From: Serratia quinivorans
Lineage (GTDB): Bacteria; Pseudomonadota; Gammaproteobacteria; Enterobacterales; Enterobacteriaceae
DNA length: 64,000 bases
Direction of reading: 5' to 3'
Assembly (NCBI GenBank): GCA_900457075.1
Contig: UGYN01000002.1
Span: forward strand, 4,340,001-4,404,000
Positions within the stretch are counted from its first letter, which is position 1; the number at the start of each line of letters is the position of its first letter. The translations under genes were made by a program, and so were the position numbers. Below the pieces are notes generated by a model. The model saw only the letters and a list, made by a program, of their open reading frames with translations, made no database searches and was not told the origin of the DNA. Below are positions 41,706 through 51,225 of this stretch, piece after piece.

Positions 41706-41993
41706 ATGAACAATCACTTCGGCAAGGGGCTGATGGCCGGTTTGGCCGCGCAGAACGCCGGACCGGCTTCGGAGCTTTCCCGGTTTTGTTGTGACTACAA
41801 ACGTGGCTTCGTGCTGGGATATGCACACCATTTGGCGGAAAGCCTGGGTGACGAAAATCAGGCCGCATTCGAAGCAGGCTTGCTGTGCCGGGCGTACAGT
41901 CTCAATGGGGAAGTGATGAGCGAGTTCTTTTCTGGCGGCGCTAATCGTCTGGCCGAAAAGTTTTTCTGCGCCGGATATAACCGCGAGCAGTAA
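41706..41993 (+). CDS. yghW: YghW (DUF2623) family protein
   Basis: A 95-residue small cytosolic protein. The N terminus MNNHFGKGLMAGL, then YKRGFVLGYAHHLAE, and FFCAGYNREQ at the end align with E. coli YghW from end to end. AGAGGGG precedes the ATG. Its function is not known. A near-perfect ModE-type palindrome sits right before it, suggesting molybdate control. Confidence 0.88.
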   Translation: MNNHFGKGLMAGLAAQNAGPASELSRFCCDYKRGFVLGYAHHLAESLGDENQAAFEAGLLCRAYSLNGEVMSEFFSGGANRLAEKFFCAGYNREQ

Positions 41994-42064
41994 AACCAGG
42001 CCTGACTATCTTACTTATGGCCTGACGGCTCAGGCCATATTCAGTGCTGGGGCGAACGCAAGTT

Positions 42065-42664
42065 TCAGGATAAGGCAGCGGCAACATTGCGTAGCTCCGG
42101 CAAAATCCCCAGGTTTTTTTCCTGCACCAGATCCTGGTAAATTTTAAGGATCACCGCTTTCACCACATCAGAATTCCGTGTCAGGCTCTGTTGTTCCATT
42201 ATGCTATTTAATTCAGCCAGTTGCTTTTGACTGACTTTCATCGACAAGCGCTTCGATGATTTTGCATTCGCCAACTCGCTGCCTAACAGCGTTTTCAGTT
42301 CTTGCTGCCGATAGCGGCCGGTGGTGAGCGCATGGAGGTAGTAAAGGATCAGCGTTTTATGAAAGTTTTCATCCAGCGAATCATCTATTTTCTGCGTGGC
42401 AACGTTCAGAATGTCGAGATAGTGCGCCGGAACTCGCACTTCCAGCGCTGATTTAGCCTGCTCAAACTCGCTTTTAATGCGCGGCGTGGACTGGGCAGGG
42501 ACACTGACCACCGCATTACACTGGTTGCAGACAGCCGCTAGAATATTTCTTACTGTGCCGCAGCGATCGCTGAAGTCCACATCACGTAAACGATAAGTTG
42601 CCATTGTTCGGCCGCAGTTTTGGCACAGAACGCTGCGCGTATCGCCTTCTTTAACAATCCTCAT
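42065..42664 (-). CDS. zinc-ribbon / ribbon-helix-helix protein, probable antitoxin of the MqsR-like toxin
   Basis: 199 residues. The N-terminal zinc ribbon has C14-x2-C17 and C46-x2-C49 (CQNC, CNQC), like the metal-binding half of MqsA/YgiT antitoxins. The C-terminal segment 139-177 reads as a ribbon-helix-helix: strand RLSMKVS, helix KQLAELNSIMEQQ, turn LTRNS, helix DVVKAVILKIYQDL. MqsA itself ends in an XRE-type helix-turn-helix and is about 131 residues, so this is a variant. AAGGAG precedes the ATG, 18 bp after the stop of the MqsR-like gene on the same strand. The antitoxin role is inferred. Confidence 0.7.
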   Translation of the reverse strand: MRIVKEGDTRSVLCQNCGRTMATYRLRDVDFSDRCGTVRNILAAVCNQCNAVVSVPAQSTPRIKSEFEQAKSALEVRVPAHYLDILNVATQKIDDSLDENFHKTLILYYLHALTTGRYRQQELKTLLGSELANAKSSKRLSMKVSQKQLAELNSIMEQQSLTRNSDVVKAVILKIYQDLVQEKNLGILPELRNVAAALS

Positions 42665-42682
42665 TGTGAGCTCCTTGCTGAG

Positions 42683-42980
42683 TTATTGATGCACGCTGAT
42701 AAAGATGATGTCGGGTTCTATGAAATAAAATTTCACGTACCAATAGCAACCTGACCTCCAGGGGCGAAGAATGTGGACATCAGTAGTGGCATCTTGATGA
42801 TGCGGGCAGCACTGATACGCATCTCCACCCGTTTTCCTGATAAGTTCAATCACCCAGTTTTCATCAACCTGGCCGGTAGCGAACAGGTTTTTTTACATCG
42901 ATATTGCCACGTACCTCATGGTCATACGCCCCTTGCTGAAGACAGCGTATGGCGAGTTGTTTTACGTCCTTGAATCCCAT
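42683..42980 (-). pseudogene. MqsR-like toxin, frameshifted
   Basis: The ATG at 42980, with GGAGG 4 bp upstream, starts MGFKDVKQLAIRCLQQGAYD; the frame is lost at a seven-T run (42898-42904). Removing one base gives exactly 98 residues, the length of E. coli MqsR. The C-terminal half has D-V-x3-RP (DVHILRP), then a WYVKF strand and IIFISVH at the end, matching the MqsR pattern DVYRP...LKI...LIVSF. It sits directly upstream of the zinc-ribbon protein, the mqsR-mqsA order. Whether the shift is a disabling mutation or a read error is open. Confidence 0.7.
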
Positions 42981-42995
42981 CTCACCTCCCTATGG

Positions 42996-43015
42996 TGTAC
43001 GATAATTTGCGTACA
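42996..43015. promoter_or_regulatory. palindromic operator candidate of the toxin-antitoxin locus
   Basis: TGTACG-N8-CGTACA, perfect 6-bp arms, 16 bp before the toxin start codon and overlapping a TTATCG -10-like sequence on the minus strand. Position and symmetry fit autoregulation by the RHH partner. Confidence 0.55.
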
Positions 43016-43180
43016 TGCAAGCCGTTAGAAGAATTTCATCGCAGCCAAGTGTACTGAGGGAAGAGGCAGGACAGCCAAGCAATGTGGGTGAATAACCGGA
43101 GAAAAAGATGAAAAGGCGGGATGCCTCGCAGACTAATGTAACGGGTATTTTCCTGCATACTCAGTTTGACGGGCAACAAC

Positions 43181-43206
43181 AGCCCAGTTCAAACATGAAC
43201 TGGGCT
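43181..43206 (-). terminator. hairpin downstream of the penicillin acylase gene
   Basis: AGCCCAGTTCA / TGAACTGGGCT, perfect 11-bp stem with a 4-nt loop, 18 bp after the stop of the acylase gene. Only a TGTTGTTG tail follows on the minus strand. Confidence 0.6.
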
Positions 43207-43223
43207 GCAAACACTATCTGGCG

Positions 43224-45663
43224 TCAATAACTGATGGTTTCCTGGGAGACCGAATTGGCCTGGACATCAGTGTCGCTGAGCCATGTACGTTTGTTTTTCA
43301 AATCACTGAACAATGACAGCTGATCGTCAAAATGTTTTGAGCGTTTCCCGTCTGGAGCAATAAAACCGGACTGGCCTGGAGGTGTCACCTCGACACCGGT
43401 AACTCCTTCATGGGTAAAGACCACCATGTCATTTTCGGTCCCGCGGTTCATGGCAAGACGATTCTGAAGGTGTTCGTCTGAGCCTGCTTGCGGAACATTC
43501 AGGAAGTTTTTTGGTTTGATAAGTGGTGTTTGACACCCTGGTCTGCCACGCAGACATCTTCCCGCCTTGTGATTTGTTCAGATCGTTAACGGCGAGCCGC
43601 AGTGCTTCCATCATCAGGCTATCGACGTCCCTGCCTTTGAAGATATCAAAGCCCGAGCTCTTGCTGCCGGCGGTCATGCCCTGATACAGAATTTTGGTAC
43701 CCACCGAAATATTCTGGCTGCCCGTGGTGCTCTCTCCCGGCGTCATATAGCCGGTATCAAGGAACCACGAGGCCTGTTCCGCAGGCAATATTCCGCCCAG
43801 AGACAGAGTCAGCATATGTTGCAGCCAGGCGCGGAAAATGGGTGTCGCCGGGGTATCGTAATAACCGTCGTTATTCAGATCCCGCTCCTCATAGTCCCAT
43901 TTACCGAGGATAGCGGCAGCTTCGCGTAGTTTCGGGTTATCACTTTTGCCGGCGACCTTGACCAGGTGGGGCACAAAAAAGCGCGCGTTAGGATCTTCGA
44001 ATGCGGCATCCATCAGCAAATCCCATAGCTGCGTGGGGGTAAAGCGCGGCTGACTATCAATGCGGGTGAATAACGACTGGATACGGTCGGCGGTATTCCA
44101 GGAGTACCACCATTCGTCCGGGTTGGGGAAGCCTTCCGCCGGGCGGTTGTTCCAGTTGGCGATGTAACCCGTTTTGGGATTGTAAACCTGAGGATTGGTG
44201 GAAAAGGGCATGAAACCTTGCCATTCGGAGCTGCCGTCGCCAGGCATAGGTAGCCGGTTATCGTGCCCCTTAAGGCGTATTGGATAACGTCCGCCCAAGG
44301 CATAACCGATGTTGCCTTTTTTATCGGCGTAGTACCAGTTGACGTTGATGGCGGAATGTTGGACCTGATCGAGCCATTGTTGATGGTTTTTCGCTTTGCC
44401 AACTTTATTCCAGGCCAGTAAAGTGGCGACTTCCTCGCCTTCCCAGCCACGACGTTTGGCATAGGCCAGACCCTGCCTGGGATTGTAGTCGATGACGGCA
44501 CCTTGCACGCTACGGTACACCGTCAAATGCCGGGTTTCGCCATCCTTCACCGCGATGGTCTCAATGCGTTTTTCCAGAGGGCGGTATTTCCCCTGATAGA
44601 AGTACTCTTCAGGGTTTTTAGGGTTCAATTTCAACTGGTATATATCGACATTATCACCAGCCCCCCAGGTACTTCCCCAACTGATGTCGCGGTTGTAGCC
44701 GAACTCCACCATCGGATAGCCGAAAGGACTGTTTCCCACCGCGTCATAACCCGCGCCATGTAACCCAACAGAATAGGTGTAAGCGGGTTGATAGAAACCG
44801 AACTGAGGCCCGTTTAACAGAATGCTTTCGGCACCTTCAGATTTACGGGAGCCCAGGACGATGATGTTACTGAAGGCTTTTTCCTTCGGTGGCTTCCAGC
44901 GGGGCGTTTGTTCGTTGGTCGCCGTCTCTGTCGGGAGCGTTGCATGGTTCAGAGCGGTTGTCGCCGGCGGGGCAGAAACGTAGGCTCCATCGCGTACCGA
45001 AGGCTGCCATTCCCCCTTGGAGACTGTGGTGGGTGCGCCTGCGTTGTCTTGAGAAAGCAGCAGGTTAAATATCGCTTTGCCTTGCGTCTCGCCATCCTTT
45101 TTTATCAGCCCGGCGAGTAATTGCTGGTTTTCCAACTCGGTGTTGTAGTCTCCGAATCGGTTGACCATGGACCCGATGAACACCATGGCTACATCGAAGT
45201 CCGTCCAGGGAGCCGGTTTAAAATTATGGTCAATAAACTGTTTTGGCATCAATTGCTGCGGGTTGGCATCGATTTTCTTCAGCCATGCATTAATGCCCTG
45301 GGCATAACCATCGAGAATATCGCGATCGCTTTGGGGCAGCGCGGCCAACTGAGCTTTTATTCTGGCAGGGGAATACTGTTGGCGAATGCCTATATCAAAC
45401 GACAGATAGTCTTTGCCCAACACTTCGGCGACACGCCCCTCAGTACTACGCCGGGACATTTCCAACTGGTATAGACGGTCCTGAGCGATGGCATAACCAT
45501 AGCCATAAAACAGTCCGTAAACGTCATTGGCGTAAATGTGAGGGGTGCCATAGGTGTCTCGTTTTATCGTCACATCGGCGGCAAAAGTTTGGGCTATCAC
45601 CAGGTTGCAGCCCAACCCAAGGGCCAGTAGCAAAGCAGAACGCGTTTGAAATAACAATTTCAT
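43224..45663 (-). pseudogene. penicillin G acylase, frameshifted near the C terminus
   Basis: An Ntn-hydrolase precursor with a signal peptide at residues 1-29 (ends TFAA). The alpha chain includes DTYGTPHIYA and YGYAIAQDRLYQLEM. The beta chain starts at catalytic Ser265 (AFSNIIVLG), followed by NGPQFGFYQPAYTYSVGLHG. The frame breaks at the six-T run 43507-43512; removing one base gives TKNFLNVPQAGSDEHLQNRL and runs to a stop at 43224 (CAPGQSGFIAP-type end), total 812 residues versus 846 in E. coli Pac. It cleaves phenylacetyl amides in the periplasm. No phenylacetate genes are adjacent. Confidence 0.85.
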
Positions 45664-46115
45664 GCAGTTTCCTCGTCAACTCGCTGTTATCGCGGCGGTG
45701 GTTTGTTAGCTCAGGGAGGGCGAGCCTGCCGTGAGAGTTCAGTTAGCTTGCTACATAAAATCAACAAAGTGATACATAATTTTAACTTTAATGTTGTTTT
45801 GTGTGTCCAAAATCACTGTTCAAGGAATGCTCTATTTATCGGGGTGGCCATTAATCTCATTATTAATTCGCTGATTTATGCTGAGGTTTTGTGATGGCTG
45901 CGGGTGATTGAGAGTAGAAGGGATACTTGATTTTAATTTTTATCTTGAAGAGTAAATCATGACTTAAACATAGCTACTGAGGTGGCAATAGGGTAAGCGG
46001 GATGGTTTGGTTTCTTTCCGTGATATCGGCCATATGAGGTATCTTGTAACCCTATATGGCCCGTCATCTGTTTTGTTAAGGGGAGCTTTGATATTCTCTG
46101 GGCCAACTCCGAGTT
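45664..46115. other. AT-rich intergenic region between the acylase and TetR genes
   Basis: About 450 bases with no credible gene; it must hold the acylase promoter. An imperfect inverted repeat with GGCCATAT (46028-46035) and ATATGGCC (46054-46061) arms lies near its right end. Function unknown; it could be a regulator site or a terminator-like hairpin. Confidence 0.4.
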
Positions 46116-46139
46116 GTGACTTAATTACCAAATGGTCAC
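46116..46139. promoter_or_regulatory. TetR operator, copy 1 (before the TetR gene)
   Basis: GTGAC-N14-GTCAC, preceded by GAGTT and followed by T. The same 24-bp layout with identical ends recurs before the RND operon at 46796-46819. It lies 39 bp before the TetR start, so autorepression is likely. Confidence 0.65.
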
Positions 46140-46177
46140 TCGTTGTTAATCAAGGCTCATTGAGCTAAGCTGGAAAA

Positions 46178-46792
46178 ATGACTAAACATATAAATGAAAA
46201 TCCCCCCAGGGGACCCTCGGATCACAGCGTCCGCGATCAGGTCGTCGAAGCTGCCACAGAGCATTTCGGGCATTTTGGTTATGAGAAAACCACCGTATCG
46301 GAACTGGCTAAATCAATAGGTTTTTCAAAATCTTATATCTATAAGTTTTTCGATTCCAAGCAGGCGATCGGTGAGGTTATCTGCGCCAATCGGCTGGCAA
46401 TGATCATGGCGATTGTCAATTCAGCTATTGCAGATGCACCGTCGGCCTCCGAAAAATTGCGGCGTTTATTCAGAGCACTGACCGAAGCCGGCAGTGATTT
46501 GTTTTTTCACGATCGCAAGCTTTATGACATTGCTGCCGTTGCGGCGCGGGATAAGTGGCCTTCGGCAGAGGCCCATGAAGAGCGTCTGAGAAAACTGATT
46601 GAGCACATCATTGTAGAAGGGCGGCAGGCGGGAGAGTTTGAACGGAAAACGCCGCTGGATGAGGCCGCGCATGCGATATATCTGGTCATGCGGCCTTACA
46701 TCAATCCGGTTCAACTGCAATACAATCTGGAAACGGCATCGGCGGCTGCTGCGCTGCTGTCCTCACTGATACTGAGGAGTTTATCACCCTGA
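46178..46792 (+). CDS. TetR family transcriptional repressor of the RND operon
   Basis: 204 residues. The N-terminal helix-turn-helix (about 18-65) is TTVSELAKSIGFSKSYIYKF, followed by DSKQAIGEVI. The C-terminal ligand domain is alpha-helical. The gene stands directly upstream of an RND efflux operon on the same strand, and both have matching GTGAC-N14-GTCAC sites. By family precedent it represses the pump and itself until a pump substrate binds. Confidence 0.88.
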   Translation: MTKHINENPPRGPSDHSVRDQVVEAATEHFGHFGYEKTTVSELAKSIGFSKSYIYKFFDSKQAIGEVICANRLAMIMAIVNSAIADAPSASEKLRRLFRALTEAGSDLFFHDRKLYDIAAVAARDKWPSAEAHEERLRKLIEHIIVEGRQAGEFERKTPLDEAAHAIYLVMRPYINPVQLQYNLETASAAAALLSSLILRSLSP

Positions 46793-46795
46793 GTT

Positions 46796-46831
46796 GTGAC
46801 TATTGACAATATTGGTCACTAGTCTGAGAAT
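46796..46831 (+). promoter_or_regulatory. RND operon promoter with TetR operator, copy 2
   Basis: GTGAC-N14-GTCAC at 46796-46819 contains a consensus -35 TTGACA (46803-46808) with GAGAAT 17 bp downstream as -10. Repressor binding would cover the -35 box. Confidence 0.65.
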
Positions 46832-46867
46832 GCGGTTACTGTCCTGCCAAATTAATTAAGGGAACCC

Positions 46868-47977
46868 ATGCTCAGGCTTAATCCTGCCACTTTTGCTGTT
46901 TGCCTGTTGCCGCTTGCCCTTGTGGCCTGCGGTGACTCTTCCAGCACCGAAGATCCCCGTACTCAGCCTCCTCTGGTAAGGTCTGCGACCGTGGCGAGTG
47001 CTGTCGATGCTTCCCGCGCATTTACCGGCGTTGTCGTAGCCCGAACTCAAAGTGACCTCGGTTTTAGAGTACAAGGCAAAATCCTTGAACGTCTGGTCGA
47101 TACCGGCCAGACCGTTAAACGCGGCCAGCCATTGATGCGTCTGGATCCGGTTGACCTGAGCCTGCAGGCACAGGCTCAGCAACAGGCCGTCGCGGCGGCA
47201 AGGGCCCGTACAAGACAAGCTGCTGATGACGAGGCGCGTTACCGCAGTCTGGTCACTACGGGGGCTGTGTCGGCATCGGCCTACGGTCAGATAAAGGCCG
47301 CAGCCGATACGGCCAAAGCGGAACTCAGTGCTGCACAGGCACAGGCGAATGTGGCACAAAATGCGACAGGCTACGCCGTGCTGCTGGCCGACGCCGACGG
47401 AGTGGTCATGGATACGCTGGCTGAACCCGGACAGGTTGTCAGTGCCGGGCAGGCGGTAATCCGGCTGGCCAGAGCAGGGCAGCGCGAGGCCATCGTGCAG
47501 TTGCCTGAGACACTACGTCCGGCTACCGGAAGCGAGGCCGAGGCAACGTTGTACGGTACCGATAAACAGTCAGTCCCTGCGAAACTGCGGCTCCTTTCCG
47601 ATGCGGCCGATCCCGTAACGCGCACCTTCGAGGCGAGATATGTGCTGGAGGGGGCACTGGCGAGCGCGCCTCTGGGATCCACCGTTACGCTTCATATTAC
47701 TGACGAAAAATTACCGGGCCAGATGATGCAGGTGCCTTTAGCGGCAATCTATGATCCGGGGAAAGGGCCGGGTGTCTGGGCGATTTCGGGTAAGCCGGCC
47801 AAAGTGTCATGGCGGCCTGTTCAACTGCAGGGGTTGGGTGACGATGTTGCAAGGGTGACCGGTACCCTTAAGCCGGGTGAACAGGTGGTCGCACTGGGGG
47901 CGCATCTGCTGCATGACGGTGAGGCGGTACGCCTGGCTGAACAGAGCGATACCCGCATCGCCGGGAGCCGGCCATGA
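46868..47977 (+). CDS. RND efflux periplasmic adaptor (membrane fusion lipoprotein)
   Basis: 369 residues. The lipoprotein signal ends LALVACGD (Cys acylation). Then come a biotinyl-lipoyl part (ERLVDTGQTVKRGQPLMRLD), an alpha-helical hairpin rich in Ala and Gln (about residues 95-160), and beta-barrel domains. It links the inner-membrane RND pump to an outer-membrane channel. ATGA overlap with the pump gene. No TolC-like gene follows, so the cell's TolC is presumably used. Confidence 0.9.
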   Translation: MLRLNPATFAVCLLPLALVACGDSSSTEDPRTQPPLVRSATVASAVDASRAFTGVVVARTQSDLGFRVQGKILERLVDTGQTVKRGQPLMRLDPVDLSLQAQAQQQAVAAARARTRQAADDEARYRSLVTTGAVSASAYGQIKAAADTAKAELSAAQAQANVAQNATGYAVLLADADGVVMDTLAEPGQVVSAGQAVIRLARAGQREAIVQLPETLRPATGSEAEATLYGTDKQSVPAKLRLLSDAADPVTRTFEARYVLEGALASAPLGSTVTLHITDEKLPGQMMQVPLAAIYDPGKGPGVWAISGKPAKVSWRPVQLQGLGDDVARVTGTLKPGEQVVALGAHLLHDGEAVRLAEQSDTRIAGSRP

Positions 47978-50900
47978 GCGCGGGTCGATTCAATCTTTCA
48001 GCGCTTGCCGTTCGTGAGCGCTCGATCACACTGTTCCTTATTATTCTGATCACGGTCGCGGGTATTCTCTCGTTTTTCGAACTGGGGCGGGCTGAAGATC
48101 CCCCCTTTACCGTTAAGCAGATGACGATTATTACTGCCTGGCCGGGTGCCACCGCGCAGGAGATGCAGGATCAGGTTGCCGAACCGCTTGAAAAGCGTAT
48201 GCAGGAGCTGAAGTGGTATGACCGTAGTGAGACCTACACGCGTCCCGGTCTGGCCTTTACCATGCTGTCACTGCAGGACCGCACACCGCCCGCACAGGTG
48301 CAGGAAGAATTTTATCAGGCGCGCAAGAAGCTCGGTGATGAGGTTAAAAACCTGCCGGCAGGCGTGATAGGGCCGATGATCAATGATGAATTCTCCGACG
48401 TAACCTTTGCCCTCTTTGCGCTGAAGGCGAAAGGGGAGCCACAGCGACTGCTGGTGCGTGATGCGGAATCTTTGCGTCAGCGTCTTTTACATGTGCCGGG
48501 GGTCAAGAAGGTCAATATCATCGGCGAACAGGCCGAACGCATCTTTGTCTCGTTCTCGCATGACCGGCTGGCCACGCTGGGCATTTCTCCACAGGATATT
48601 TTCTCCGCCCTCAACAGCCAGAACGTACTGACGCCCGCAGGTTCGATTGACACCAAAGGGCCGCAGGTCTTTATCCGCCTTGACGGTGCCTTCGACGAAC
48701 TGGAGAAAATCCGCGAAACGCCCATTGTTGTACAGGGCAGAACCCTACAGCTTTCTGACGTGGCAACGGTTGAGCGTGGTTATGAAGACCCTGCAACCTT
48801 CTTGATCCGCAACCAGAGTGAACCGGCGCTGCTGCTGGGGATCGTTATGCGTGACGGCTGGAACGGCCTGGATCTGGGGAAGGCGCTGGATGCGGAAACC
48901 GCCAAAATTAATGAGGGCATGCCGCTCGGCATGAACCTGACGAAGATCACCGATCAATCAGTCAACATCAGCTCCGCCGTTGACGAGTTTATGATCAAGT
49001 TCTTTGTCGCGCTGCTGGTGGTCATGGTGGTGTGCTTCGTCAGTATGGGATGGCGCGTGGGCGTGGTGGTCGCCGCTGCCGTGCCCTTGACGCTGGCTAT
49101 CGTTTTTGTGGTGATGGAGGCTTCCGGCAAAAACTTTGACCGCATTACCCTGGGGTCGCTGATCCTGGCGCTCGGATTGCTGGTGGATGATGCCATCATC
49201 GCCATCGAAATGATGGTGGTGAAAATGGAAGAGGGTTACGACCGCATCAAAGCCTCAGCCTATGCCTGGAGCCACACGGCGGCTCCGATGCTGGCGGGCA
49301 CGCTGGTCACCGCCGTCGGTTTCATGCCCAACGGGTTTGCCCAGTCCACCGCCGGCGAGTACACCAGCAACATGTTTTGGATTGTGGGGATTGCCCTGAT
49401 TGCTTCCTGGGTCGTGGCGGTGGTGTTTACGCCTTATCTGGGGGTGAAAATGCTACCGAAAATCAAAACGGTGGAGGGAGGACATGCGGCGATTTACGAC
49501 ACCCGCCATTACAACCGTTTTCGCCGGGTACTAACCCGCGTTATCGCGCGAAAATGGATAGTGGCCGCTACCGTTATTGCCGTCTTTATTGTCGCTATTC
49601 TCGGTATGGGGCTGGTGAAAAAACAGTTTTTCCCCACTTCCGATCGGCCTGAGGTATTGGTTGAAGTCCAGATGCCTTATGGCACAGCCATTGAGCAGAC
49701 CAGCGCCACAACGGCGAAAATTGGAGCCTGGCTGAAAAAGCAGAAAGAGGCAAAAATCATTACGGCCTATATTGGGCAGGGGTCGCCGCGCTTTTATCTG
49801 GCCATGGCACCAGAGCTGCCCGATCCGTCGTTTGCGAAGATTGTCGTGCTGACGGACAGTCAGGAAGCGCGTGAGGCGCTCAAATTCAGACTGCGTGAAG
49901 CAGTGGCCAGCGGCCTGGCGCCTGAAGCGCGCGTGCGCGTGACTCAACTGGTGTTTGGTCCGTATTCACCTTATCCGGTGGCTTACCGAGTCATGGGGCC
50001 GGATCCCACCAAACTGCGCGAAATTGCAGACGAGGTAGAAAGGGTGATGCAGGCCAGCCCGATGATGAGGACCGTCAACACCGACTGGGGACCGCGGGTG
50101 CCGGCGCTGCATTTCACGCTCAATCAAGACCGCCTGCAGGCGGTAGGGTTGACATCGAATGCGGTTGCCCAGCAGCTTCAATTCCTGCTTTCAGGGGTTC
50201 CGATCACCTCTGTGCGTGAAGATATCCGTTCGGTGCAGGTCATGGGACGCGCGGCGGGAGATATCCGGCTTGATCCGGCAAAAATAGCCGGTTTTACCTT
50301 AGTGGGCTCTTCCGGCCAGCGCATTCCGCTATCTCAGATAGGCAAGGTTGAAGTGCAAATGGAAGATCCTGTTCTGCGTCGTCGCGATCGCACCCCGACG
50401 ATTACCGTGCGGGGGGACATTGCCGAAAATCTGCAACCGCCGGATGTCTCCACAGCAATCATCAAGGCGTTGCAGCCGGTCATAAATCAACTTCCGACGG
50501 GTTACCGCATTGAACAGGCTGGTTCGATTGAAGAATCCGGCAAAGCCACCCAGGCTATGGCTCCGCTGTTCCCTATCATGATTGCCATGACGCTGTTGAT
50601 TATTATTCTGCAGGTGCGGTCGATGTCGGCGATGGTAATGGTATTCCTCACCGCGCCACTGGGGCTGATAGGGGTGGTGCCAACACTGCTGCTCTTCAAC
50701 CAGCCGTTTGGCATCAATGCGCTGGTAGGATTAATCGCGTTATCGGGGATCCTGATGCGTAACACCCTGATCCTGATAGGGCAGATCCATCATAACGAAC
50801 AGGAAGGGCTGGCACCATTCCATGCCGTTGTGGAGGCGACGGTGCAGCGAGCCAGGCCGGTGTTGCTCACGGCAATGGCCGCCATCCTGGCGTTTATCCC

Positions 50901-51063
50901 GCTGACGCATTCGGTGTTCTGGGGAACGCTGGCCTATACCCTGATTGGCGGAACCTTTGGCGGCACCATCATCACGCTGGTCTTTCTGCCGGCAATGTAT
51001 GCCATCTGGTTCAGGATACGGCCTGACAATCAGCCGCAGAGTGAAAGGCCTGCATCCGGCTAG
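47974..51063 (+). CDS. RND efflux transporter permease
   Basis: A 1029-residue AcrB-type proton antiporter with 12 membrane helices and two large periplasmic loops. The proton-relay Asp pair is in GLLVDDAIIAIEMM at about residues 405-406. The TM10 position usually held by Lys reads MRNTLILIGQ (Arg). RSITLFLIILITVAG is the first membrane helix. Acts with the adaptor upstream under control of the TetR repressor. Exported compounds cannot be predicted; similarity seems closest to small-molecule pumps that lack their own outer-membrane partner. Confidence 0.9.
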   Translation: MSAGRFNLSALAVRERSITLFLIILITVAGILSFFELGRAEDPPFTVKQMTIITAWPGATAQEMQDQVAEPLEKRMQELKWYDRSETYTRPGLAFTMLSLQDRTPPAQVQEEFYQARKKLGDEVKNLPAGVIGPMINDEFSDVTFALFALKAKGEPQRLLVRDAESLRQRLLHVPGVKKVNIIGEQAERIFVSFSHDRLATLGISPQDIFSALNSQNVLTPAGSIDTKGPQVFIRLDGAFDELEKIRETPIVVQGRTLQLSDVATVERGYEDPATFLIRNQSEPALLLGIVMRDGWNGLDLGKALDAETAKINEGMPLGMNLTKITDQSVNISSAVDEFMIKFFVALLVVMVVCFVSMGWRVGVVVAAAVPLTLAIVFVVMEASGKNFDRITLGSLILALGLLVDDAIIAIEMMVVKMEEGYDRIKASAYAWSHTAAPMLAGTLVTAVGFMPNGFAQSTAGEYTSNMFWIVGIALIASWVVAVVFTPYLGVKMLPKIKTVEGGHAAIYDTRHYNRFRRVLTRVIARKWIVAATVIAVFIVAILGMGLVKKQFFPTSDRPEVLVEVQMPYGTAIEQTSATTAKIGAWLKKQKEAKIITAYIGQGSPRFYLAMAPELPDPSFAKIVVLTDSQEAREALKFRLREAVASGLAPEARVRVTQLVFGPYSPYPVAYRVMGPDPTKLREIADEVERVMQASPMMRTVNTDWGPRVPALHFTLNQDRLQAVGLTSNAVAQQLQFLLSGVPITSVREDIRSVQVMGRAAGDIRLDPAKIAGFTLVGSSGQRIPLSQIGKVEVQMEDPVLRRRDRTPTITVRGDIAENLQPPDVSTAIIKALQPVINQLPTGYRIEQAGSIEESGKATQAMAPLFPIMIAMTLLIIILQVRSMSAMVMVFLTAPLGLIGVVPTLLLFNQPFGINALVGLIALSGILMRNTLILIGQIHHNEQEGLAPFHAVVEATVQRARPVLLTAMAAILAFIPLTHSVFWGTLAYTLIGGTFGGTIITLVFLPAMYAIWFRIRPDNQPQSERPASG

Positions 51064-51225
51064 ATCTGTTTCTGACGAGAACAAATGAACCGCGTTTTTG
51101 TCACTTAGTCTCACCACAGATCATTGTCATTGGGAAATGGTCTGTGGTTTTTATAGTATCGACTGAGAAATTAAGGAACCGGATAAGAGGGGGCTGTGCG
51201 CCCAAACATTTCCTCACATCGTGTT

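Noticed and set aside
42773..42973. 66-codon plus-strand frame
   Set aside because: Antisense to the MqsR-like toxin gene, whose minus-strand reading is family-like once one base is corrected.
45703..45894. 63-codon frame between the acylase and TetR genes
   Set aside because: Codon use is unlike neighbouring genes, there is no ribosome site and no recognisable feature; more likely promoter sequence.
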